DNA from: an uncultured Gammaproteobacteria bacterium
GTDB taxonomy: Bacteria; Pseudomonadota; Gammaproteobacteria; Pseudomonadales; Pseudohongiellaceae
Assembly: GCA_913058135.1 (NCBI GenBank)
Contig: CAJXPR010000016.1
Location: forward strand, 1 to 46,697
Length of the DNA stretch: 46,697 nucleotides
Direction of reading: 5' to 3'
Position numbers and translations under genes: made by a program. Positions 16,250 through 23,298 of this stretch are shown in pieces; positions within the stretch are counted from its first letter, which is position 1, and the number at the start of each line of letters is the position of its first letter. The notes beneath the pieces are model-generated. The model was given only the letters and a program-made list of their open reading frames with translations, made no database searches and had not been told where the DNA came from.

Positions 16250-18528
16250 GGACTTGTCTGGTAACGATTGACCGGCGACGGACCAAAGGACAGCCAGGTC
16301 TGGTTGCTGCCCTGGCCGATGCCGGGACGGCTCCAATCGCACACACCCTCAGGGAAGATGTTTTCCAGTCGGGCTTTTTCTCCGGCACTGAACTCCACCC
16401 GATAGTCATCGTAATCAATGGGTTTTAGCTGGCACTTCATGACATCATTGCTAAGTGGGCCGCCAGCCACCAGTCGCAGGCCGGCGTGCGGCGGGTACAG
16501 CTGATTACAACGCCCTTCTGTGTTGTCAAACAGTCGATCGGTATTAAAAACCGCGGGCTCCACGATGCGTTCGCCCTCGACAGTGAAGCAGTCGTCGCTT
16601 AATGCGGCCGGTTTCGACCGGACAATGCGCTCCAGTATCGGCAAATCATCATTGGCGGCTTTGATTGCATCCAGCCAGCTGTTCATCAGCGCCAGATTTT
16701 CATCTGCCAGCGACAGGCTGGCCGGGTGGCGTCTGATCACGTAGTTGTCGGCATGACCATTGTCGCGCTCCAGGCGGGCGCGGGTGGTGAATGAATACAC
16801 GCTGGCGTGGAAGTTGCCTTCGTGGTCCAGGTAGGGGCGGTCATCGATAATGGGAACGCGTGACAGGCCGGCAGCGCCGTTGGTGATGCGTCCGGTTTCG
16901 TAGGCAGCGCGGATCGCCTGCAGGTCGCCGCGGGTCCGCTCCTGCGTGCGCTGGTAGTCGATGTCCCAGCCACCAAAGTTTTCGTTGATATCCAGGAACA
17001 GGGATTTGTCGATCAGGCCCTGATTCAGCGCTGCCAGGCCATACTGCACACCGACATTGTCATGTGGACTGGGCGCAACCTCGCGGTTGATGCTGCCGTC
17101 CGGATGCTGTCGCGCACCAAACACGTTGCGCATGCCATCGTAGATGGAGCAGCGGATACCGGAGGGGTTGGTTTGCGGGTGATAGTGCAGTTCGGCAGGT
17201 ATTTCTGCCGAGCAGTCAAACGGAGAAATACGATCCGGCCGGTCTCCGAGTGACTGGTCGCACAGGTACCAGTTGGGCCAGCCTCCCACGGCAGCCCTGG
17301 TGTCTTCATCCAGACCATGAGCGGGGTTGTTTGCATAGTTGCGCCAGGGCCCGGAGCACTCCTGCGCGTCAGCGAAGTAGGTGATGGCATCGGAGAAAGT
17401 GAGGCTGACCAGCAGTCCGTCCAGAATGCCGGGATAGGCGCCGGCGATCAGCAACTGCTGCATGGCTCCACCTGAGCCGCCGCTGCCAATGGTGTGTACC
17501 GGTTCGCCGTAATATTTGCTGAAGTGCTCTTTCACCATCATCGCCGTTTCTGCCGATAACACATCATTGCAACCGCCCTGGGCATTGACGTTAAGTGTCG
17601 AGGATGCGATGGCGTAGCCTTGCGCCAGCACCGATTCGCGCAGCACCCCGCCGGTGCCTGTGCCCTGGAAGTAGCCGGCTTCGCAGCCACCGCCAAAAGT
17701 GTAGAGCAGGCGCTGATTCCAGGCCTGGGCCGGCGCTGTCGCCGTGGGTAGCGGCGTATCAGGGTCATGCAGCACCGCAATCTGATAGACAGCGCGATTC
17801 AGCGTACCTGTTTCCATGCGCACAATGAACGGTACGTCGGCGCCGGTGCTGGTTTTGGTGAACATGATGTCGTCCGGCCGTTGACCATCCACAGGCAGTG
17901 GCTGAAAGCCGTCAAGCGAGATGCTGCGATAGACGTAGTCGACACGGGTGGGCAATGAGCAGTTGTCGTCCTGTACACGGGTGTCCAGGTAATCGCCATT
18001 GCCGATGGCAAACCGGCGAGGCTCACCTTGTGAACGCGCTGCCAGCGCATTCAGGCAAACATAGGGCTGCTGGTGGGGGCCCGATATCACCGGGCCGGTG
18101 GCCGTGTAATTGGTCAATGTGAGACTGGCACTGACTGCCCCGGAGCTGATCTCCAGCACATTATCGCCGACATCGAGACCGGTCAGCAAAAAGCGGAAGC
18201 TGACATCCTCTTCTTCCTCGCGAATACGGGCATCAGCTGGCAGCGGTATGTTACGGCCATTTAACTGCAGCGTGGGCAGCGCGGCCGCACTGCCGTCATG
18301 CTGCACGTCAATCAGCGCACTGCCGCCGGTCACCAGATGGGGTTGGCTGGAGACGACGTCTACAGCTATGCGTGTAGTATCTGTCGCCACGGGAGCGCCG
18401 TCATCGGGTCCGGAACAGGCATTGACGGCAAGAATAAGCGCCATACCGCCGATACATCGGGTTGTACGCTGGCGCAGTGAGCATGATTTCTGGCCCGGCA
18501 GACGCTTTTTTATTTTGAGTGCGTTCAT
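16246..18528 (-). CDS. DUF6351-like lipoprotein with serine-hydrolase motif
   Basis: This is a 760-residue exported protein. The N-terminus is basic, then hydrophobic, ending in VNAC (C38), a plausible lipobox. An Ig-like segment (about 50-140) precedes a large domain that, from memory, matches the uncharacterised DUF6351 family. It contains TFGGGCEAGYFQG and GSGGSGGAMQQ: the second looks like a nucleophile elbow with S352, and the first like an oxyanion loop, as in tannase/feruloyl-esterase and PHB-depolymerase-like alpha/beta hydrolases. There are several cysteine pairs, fitting a periplasmic or surface location. It may cleave an ester. The ATG at 18528 has only a weak ribosome site; an internal ATG at residue 29 would leave too short a signal. 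It is a lone leftward gene, convergent with the TRAP permease. Confidence 0.72.
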   Translation of the reverse strand: MNALKIKKRLPGQKSCSLRQRTTRCIGGMALILAVNACSGPDDGAPVATDTTRIAVDVVSSQPHLVTGGSALIDVQHDGSAAALPTLQLNGRNIPLPADARIREEEEDVSFRFLLTGLDVGDNVLEISSGAVSASLTLTNYTATGPVISGPHQQPYVCLNALAARSQGEPRRFAIGNGDYLDTRVQDDNCSLPTRVDYVYRSISLDGFQPLPVDGQRPDDIMFTKTSTGADVPFIVRMETGTLNRAVYQIAVLHDPDTPLPTATAPAQAWNQRLLYTFGGGCEAGYFQGTGTGGVLRESVLAQGYAIASSTLNVNAQGGCNDVLSAETAMMVKEHFSKYYGEPVHTIGSGGSGGAMQQLLIAGAYPGILDGLLVSLTFSDAITYFADAQECSGPWRNYANNPAHGLDEDTRAAVGGWPNWYLCDQSLGDRPDRISPFDCSAEIPAELHYHPQTNPSGIRCSIYDGMRNVFGARQHPDGSINREVAPSPHDNVGVQYGLAALNQGLIDKSLFLDINENFGGWDIDYQRTQERTRGDLQAIRAAYETGRITNGAAGLSRVPIIDDRPYLDHEGNFHASVYSFTTRARLERDNGHADNYVIRRHPASLSLADENLALMNSWLDAIKAANDDLPILERIVRSKPAALSDDCFTVEGERIVEPAVFNTDRLFDNTEGRCNQLYPPHAGLRLVAGGPLSNDVMKCQLKPIDYDDYRVEFSAGEKARLENIFPEGVCDWSRPGIGQGSNQTWLSFGPSPVNRYQTSP

Positions 18529-18629
18529 GGTGTCGGAGGTTCCTTGGCTCAGCAGTTGAATTCTGCGTCAGCTTACACCAAACTTAAGCGGTGGGCATCT
18601 TGCCCGCTCCCGTCACTACAGGTGTTGTC

Positions 18630-19412
18630 ATGATCATAACTTGCTTTGGTCGCAGCGCGCGTCGATCAGTAGCCATCGCCGGATACTGGCTGGCCCTGCT
18701 GGCCGGCCTGACCAGCGCGCCCCTGAGTGCCAATACCGAAAACGACCTCGCAGGCGAATTTGCCTTTGTGCGCCTGCAGTATGACTCCTATTTCCGCGGT
18801 GGCTTTGGGTATGGCCCCTGGTCTGTGGACTTTCCCGACGCCGACCGCAATTTTCTGCGCGGTGTGGCGCGGCTGAGCCATGTACGGGTGATGCCGGATC
18901 CCATTGTCCTGCGCCTGGATGACGAACAGATCTTTGAGTACCCTTTTATCTATGCACTGGAGATGGGTCGCAACGGCGGGCCGTATTTCTCTCCGCCGGA
19001 GATTGCCAACCTGCGTGAATACCTGTTGCGAGGCGGTTTCCTGCTGATCGACGATTTCTGGGGCACAAGAGAGTGGGACGCATTTGCCAGCTCTTTCAGT
19101 AATATTTTTCCGGAACGGGAGATCGTTCAGCTGCCGCCTGATCATGAGATTTTCAGGCTGTATTACGACACGGACGGACCGCAAATGGTACCCGCGCTGG
19201 GCAATCCGGACAATGTTCCGGAGCGCGACGTTGATCAGGCAACAGTGCATGCGATTCTGGATGATGATGGCAGAATCATGGTGCTAATTAACTGGAATAC
19301 CGACATGGGCGACGGCTGGGAGCACACCTATCACCCTCGTTATCCTACCCAGTATGCCAATACCGCCTATCAGTTGGGCATCAACTATCTGATCTATTCC
19401 ATGACGCATTGA
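18630..19412 (+). CDS. DUF4159-like exported protein
   Basis: This is a 260-residue protein with a signal peptide of about 34 residues (hydrophobic YWLALLAGLTSAPLSA). The mature part starts FAFVRLQYDS and contains YGPWSVDFPDADRNF, LREYLLRGGFLLIDDFWG, EREIVQLPPDHEIF and a long C-terminal segment. This matches, from memory, the DUF4159 family: proteins with a glutamine-amidotransferase-like or vWA-associated fold seen in membrane complexes. Here it stands without its usual DUF58/MoxR neighbours. The ATG at 18630 is preferred because AGGTG lies about 6 bases upstream; an in-frame start at 18591 would add 13 residues. The function is unknown. Confidence 0.78.
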   Translation: MIITCFGRSARRSVAIAGYWLALLAGLTSAPLSANTENDLAGEFAFVRLQYDSYFRGGFGYGPWSVDFPDADRNFLRGVARLSHVRVMPDPIVLRLDDEQIFEYPFIYALEMGRNGGPYFSPPEIANLREYLLRGGFLLIDDFWGTREWDAFASSFSNIFPEREIVQLPPDHEIFRLYYDTDGPQMVPALGNPDNVPERDVDQATVHAILDDDGRIMVLINWNTDMGDGWEHTYHPRYPTQYANTAYQLGINYLIYSMTH

Positions 19413-19425
19413 TGTTGCGTCATGG
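19399..19425. terminator. Hairpin overlapping the stop of the DUF4159-like gene
   Basis: A perfect ten-pair stem (19399-19408 with 19416-19425) has the TGA stop (19410-19412) in its loop. It lies 6 bases from the end of the convergent gene and has no T run, so it is a candidate shared 3' structure. Confidence 0.45.
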
Positions 19426-19431
19426 GACGGA

Positions 19432-20409
19432 TTACGGGTTCTGCGCTGCTCTCATGTCGGCACAGTAATCATCCTGCCTGAGCGCCGGGGTGAACCAGAT
19501 GACATCATACGCGGCGACGTCCGAGAATTGTTGCAGATACGCCGTCGGTTCGTCGGATTCTGGATCCACCTCCAGAAAGGCCACACTTACTGATTGCCGC
19601 GACATGGGTCCTGGCAGGTAGTTGGGCACACCGAGATCGCGCCGGATATGATAATTGCCGGCCAGCAGGATGCGTTGGTCAAAGGTGTTGCGGCCTGACA
19701 TCAGGACGTCGGCCATCTTCTGGTCACGGGCCTGCTGTACGCGCACCATGGCGGGAAACTGCTCAGCCGGCAGCAGGCCACAATGACTGCTGTCGATATC
19801 GCGTTCCAGTTGTGCCAGTTGTTGCGTATCCAGCAGCTGTGGCGCCGTCGGCGTGGCATCGCGATAGATTGCCATCACATCGGCGCTGTCGATATTGCCG
19901 GCGGCCAGACTTGCTCCGCGCTGCAGCGACAACGTGACTGCAGGTCCGTAAAACTGCCAGGGCCAGCCCTGTTCATCCCAGGCAAGATGGTCGGCCAGTT
20001 GCGCCGCCTGCAGGCCCTGGTAATTGGTCGCGAGCGCATCAATATGCGTTTGTTGTCGGCGCTCCATCATTTCCAACGCTATCAGGGATTTTTTGCCGGG
20101 TGAAAGCAGGCTGTCAAGCAGTGACAGGCGAAGCCGATGGTGATCCGGGTTGTCATGTTTTTCGCCCAGCAGCAGAACCGGGCTTTGCTGTAGCTGCGAC
20201 AAAAGCTCATTGCGCGTAATGAATCGCTGCGCTGCGGTCAGCCAGATTTTGCCCGTGAGCGGATGATCCTGATGCAATGGACTTTCCCAGACAGGCTGCG
20301 AATCAGTTGGGGCCGCGCTCTTGGCGACAGCAGAAAGGCCGGTGCAGCTCAGCATCAGTATGAGCGTCAACAGTGTCAGGCAATCAGATGATTTTTTTCG
20401 GATAATCAA
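19432..20409 (-). CDS. ChaN-like haem-binding / iron-regulated protein
   Basis: This is a protein of about 325 residues with a ChaN domain: LLLGEKHDNPDHHRLRL near its N-terminus and GNYHIRRDLGVPNYL near its C-terminus, a pattern of the ChaN/TIKI group of haem-binding or metalloprotease-like proteins. A hydrophobic stretch (LTLLTLILMLSCTGLSAVA) serves as signal, possibly with lipidation at its cysteine although the lipobox is not canonical. The TTG at 20409 is the best start: it gives a normal signal peptide and GGAG stands 10 bases upstream. The frame is open to a TTG at 20457. Either start overlaps the end of sixA, so the two genes form an operon. The protein is probably an envelope protein involved in haem or iron handling. 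Confidence 0.75.
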   Translation of the reverse strand: MIIRKKSSDCLTLLTLILMLSCTGLSAVAKSAAPTDSQPVWESPLHQDHPLTGKIWLTAAQRFITRNELLSQLQQSPVLLLGEKHDNPDHHRLRLSLLDSLLSPGKKSLIALEMMERRQQTHIDALATNYQGLQAAQLADHLAWDEQGWPWQFYGPAVTLSLQRGASLAAGNIDSADVMAIYRDATPTAPQLLDTQQLAQLERDIDSSHCGLLPAEQFPAMVRVQQARDQKMADVLMSGRNTFDQRILLAGNYHIRRDLGVPNYLPGPMSRQSVSVAFLEVDPESDEPTAYLQQFSDVAAYDVIWFTPALRQDDYCADMRAAQNP

Positions 20410-20881
20410 TGTACTTAAGCTCCGCCTGCCCGAATTGGAGTTCGGACCACTGATCAACGGGCAGGCTCAGTTCCGCCACACAGCATGTTGGCATATTGTC
20501 GAGTCTGGCATCGCTGCAAAGCTCGTTAAAAAAGTCAGTCAGAGCCGGATTATGCCCCACCAGCATGACCGAATCGATATTGCCATCCTGCTGGCGAACA
20601 AGTTGCAGTAAATGACCGCTGCTGGCCAGATATATCTGGCGCTCAAAGTGAATGAGCTCTTTGGGAATGGACAGATGGTTGGCAAATATTTCGGCAGTTG
20701 AGGCGGTGCGCAGCGCCGGGCTGCACAGGATGCGTTGCGGATGCGTGCCGCGTTTGTCCAGGTTATCCGCCATCAAAGGCGCATCGTGACGGCCACGCTC
20801 ATTGAGAGGACGGTCGATATCGCGCTGGGCCTGATCATTCCAGCTGGATTTAGCATGTCTAACCAGAATCAACGTCTTCAT
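20384..20881 (-). CDS. sixA: Phosphohistidine phosphatase, SixA type
   Basis: This is a 165-residue histidine-phosphatase-family enzyme. The nucleophile box LVRHAKSSW is at residues 6-14, the arginine that helps hold phosphate lies in CSPALRTASTAE, and the second histidine in VMLVGHNPALTDF. SixA removes phosphate from histidine residues of phosphotransfer proteins, in E. coli the nitrogen PTS. The length is usual for the family. It is the first gene of a leftward pair with the ChaN-like gene, whose start lies inside its 3' end. The ATG at 20881 is the only plausible start. Confidence 0.87.
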   Translation of the reverse strand: MKTLILVRHAKSSWNDQAQRDIDRPLNERGRHDAPLMADNLDKRGTHPQRILCSPALRTASTAEIFANHLSIPKELIHFERQIYLASSGHLLQLVRQQDGNIDSVMLVGHNPALTDFFNELCSDARLDNMPTCCVAELSLPVDQWSELQFGQAELKYIDYPKKII

Positions 20882-21114
20882 GATCTCTCCAGGCGCGGGG
20901 CGTCACGACGTCCTGCTGTGCGATGACCAAATGTACGGCATTCATTAGCCATGTATTGTACCTGCAATATGACGAGAAACATACCACAGGACCCAGCCTG
21001 CTATGGCCGGATCGGCGCTGGACTTTGTGGGCGTAATTGCTCAGAATTCAGTTTTCTCACGAGGACTGGAAGACAGTTCTTTCTCTGATATCGCTCACAC
21101 ACAAGGGGAGTTGA

Positions 21115-21846
21115 ATGTTGGTATCGCTTAAACGTTCGCTGGGCATGATGGTCTTGCTGACCGCAGTGTCGATCAGTACGCAGTTGTCTGCACAGGATTG
21201 GGACCTGGCCACGGAACTGGAGTTGGGAGCAATATTTACCTCCGGTAACACGGATGATGAAAATATCCGCTTTCGAGGGCGCTTCGATGCCATTCGCGAA
21301 GACTGGGCATACCGCTTTTCCATGGACGGCTTTCGCTCGTCATCCGATGATGAATTGTCAGCACAGCGTCTCTACACGGTCGGCAGTGCGACCTACAGCT
21401 TCGATGCAGACAATTTTGTTCAGGGTCGGGTCGCTCATGAAGATGACCGGTTCAGTGGTTATGACAGCCAAACCGATGCCTCGGTGAGTTACGGTCAGGT
21501 TGTGTTGCGTGATATCGAAAGCATGTCATTAAGATATACTGTCGGTGCGGGTGTGCGGGTTTCAAGAGCTACCGATGAGACCGAAGACGATTTTGAAGAA
21601 GCGATTGTCCGTCTGTCCACCGACTACAGTTGGGATATTTCTGACAGCGCCCGGTTTATCCAGACTCTGGGTCTGGATGCCGGTGAGCGCTCCAGCATCG
21701 GTCGCTCCGAGTCGTCCATTGAGACCGACATCATGGAGAACCTGTCCATGAAGTTTACCGTCAACGTAAAGCACCAGACTGAAGTCCCCGAGGACCGGGA
21801 AAAGACCGATACCGAAGCATCCATAACGCTGCTGCTGCGCTTCTGA
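21115..21846 (+). CDS. DUF481-family outer-membrane barrel protein
   Basis: This is a 243-residue protein with a signal peptide of about 25 residues ending in SAQ. The mature part begins WDLATELELGAIFTSGNTDDENIRFRG, the G-x-x-x-x-x-GN-T pattern of DUF481 (YdiY-like) salt-induced outer membrane proteins. Alternating hydrophobic strands run to the C-terminal LLLRF, which ends in phenylalanine as expected for Bam-assembled barrels. GGGGAG sits 5 bases before the ATG. The roughly 230 bases upstream (20882-21114) hold no signal I can name. It is likely a single-gene unit. Confidence 0.85.
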   Translation: MLVSLKRSLGMMVLLTAVSISTQLSAQDWDLATELELGAIFTSGNTDDENIRFRGRFDAIREDWAYRFSMDGFRSSSDDELSAQRLYTVGSATYSFDADNFVQGRVAHEDDRFSGYDSQTDASVSYGQVVLRDIESMSLRYTVGAGVRVSRATDETEDDFEEAIVRLSTDYSWDISDSARFIQTLGLDAGERSSIGRSESSIETDIMENLSMKFTVNVKHQTEVPEDREKTDTEASITLLLRF

Positions 21847-21925
21847 CCTGGTCTTGTCAACCGCCCTGGCGAACGACAGGATGGCTCTCGAATAACAAAT
21901 AACTGGTCAATAACGGGGCGAGACA

Positions 21926-22795
21926 ATGCAATACGAGGCACCCACAAATCTGGCTGAGGTTGTTGCGCTGTTGGCATCCGCCGACGGACATGGCCGGGTC
22001 ATGGCGGGTGGAACGGATCTGCTCGCCCGGTTTGCCACCGGATCCCATAGGCCGGCCTTATTGGTGGATCTGAAACACGTTGCCGAACTTATGGAAATCG
22101 AACAGCGTGGCGATGGCGGTTTTACGATAGGAGCTGCCGTTTGCGGTGCCGCGATCAGCGAACATGCTGGCTTGTGTTCTGCATGGCCGGGTGTCACTGA
22201 GGCCATGGATCTGATCGGGTCGGTGCAGATTCAGGGACGGGCATCCCTCGGCGGAAATCTTTGCAATGCGTCCCCGGCCGCTGATTCGGTGCCAGCGCTG
22301 ATAGCGGCCGGTGCGACGTGCCGGATACTGGGTAGCCAGGGTGAACGGCAAGTGCCGGTTGCCGACGTTATTCTTTCTCCGGGCAAGACCTGCCTGGCGG
22401 GTGATGAATTCGTCGTCAGTTTTTATCTGCCACCACGAGCACCGAACAGCGGTGACGCCTATCTGCGTCTGATTCCCCGCAGCGAGATGGATATTGCGGT
22501 TGCCGGCGCAGCAGTTAACCTGACACTGGACGACACCGGGGTGGTGATCGCGGCGGCCATCGCGCTGGGGGCCGTGTCTCCAGTGCCGTTGCTGGTGCCG
22601 CGCGCGGCCGAGGTGATGTTGGGATGCAGACTGGATGAAGAAGTGATGAGGCGATTCAGGTCAGTAGTGTCGGCGTCGTGTCGCCCCATCAACGACAAAC
22701 GGGGCACCATTGATTATCGCAATCACGTAGCTGGTGTACTGGCGGTTCGGGCTGCATTGATCGCCGCCAGACGCGCGGGGCAGGAGGACATATGA
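21926..22795 (+). CDS. FAD-binding medium subunit of a molybdenum hydroxylase (CoxM/XdhB type)
   Basis: This is a 289-residue subunit with the two FAD-binding boxes of the family: AGGTDLLARF near residue 27 and SLGGNLCNASPAADS near residue 109. It passes electrons from the iron-sulfur subunit to an acceptor. It is the first gene of a tight three-gene operon: its stop overlaps the start of the small subunit by four bases (ATGA). GGGGCGAG precedes the ATG. Unlike the IorAB-type enzyme, this complex has no signal peptide and should be cytoplasmic. Confidence 0.9.
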   Translation: MQYEAPTNLAEVVALLASADGHGRVMAGGTDLLARFATGSHRPALLVDLKHVAELMEIEQRGDGGFTIGAAVCGAAISEHAGLCSAWPGVTEAMDLIGSVQIQGRASLGGNLCNASPAADSVPALIAAGATCRILGSQGERQVPVADVILSPGKTCLAGDEFVVSFYLPPRAPNSGDAYLRLIPRSEMDIAVAGAAVNLTLDDTGVVIAAAIALGAVSPVPLLVPRAAEVMLGCRLDEEVMRRFRSVVSASCRPINDKRGTIDYRNHVAGVLAVRAALIAARRAGQEDI

Positions 22796-23298
22796 AGCAG
22801 CACATCTGCACGCATATTAATGGCGAAGCCACCGAGTTTCTGTGTGCGACCGAAGACACGCTGCTGCAAGTGTTGCGTGACAATCTCCGGCTCACCGGCA
22901 CCAAGGAAGGGTGCGCCACCGGGGACTGCGGTGCCTGCAGTGTGGTGCTGGACAACAGACTGGTGTGCTCGTGTCTGGTACTGGCGGTAGAGGCGCAGCA
23001 CAGCCGGATTGAGACGGTGGAGGGACTGGCAGATGGTGATACTCTGCATCCGCTGCAGCAGGCTTTTCTTGATCATGCGGCGCTGCAATGCGGCATCTGC
23101 ACACCGGGATTTCTGGTTGCCGCCAAAGCGCTGCTTGACCGCAATCCGTCACCCAGCGAAAGCGAAGTCCGTTTCTGGGTCGCCGGCAATCTGTGCCGTT
23201 GTACGGGATATGACAAAATCGTCCGTGCAATCCTGGCTGCCGCTGACACGATGCGCAACACCAATAGTCGGACAACCGATGCCGGGGCGCAGCCATGA
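22792..23298 (+). CDS. [2Fe-2S] small subunit of a molybdenum hydroxylase (CoxS/XdhC type)
   Basis: This is a 168-residue iron-sulfur subunit. The first cluster is bound in GCATGDCGACSVVLDN plus a cysteine in CSCLVL, the second by CGICTPGF and CRCTGYDK. Electrons move from molybdopterin through both clusters to the FAD subunit encoded just upstream. It overlaps both neighbours by four bases, so the three proteins are made in step. The length and motifs are typical of the family. Confidence 0.92.
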   Translation: MKQHICTHINGEATEFLCATEDTLLQVLRDNLRLTGTKEGCATGDCGACSVVLDNRLVCSCLVLAVEAQHSRIETVEGLADGDTLHPLQQAFLDHAALQCGICTPGFLVAAKALLDRNPSPSESEVRFWVAGNLCRCTGYDKIVRAILAAADTMRNTNSRTTDAGAQP

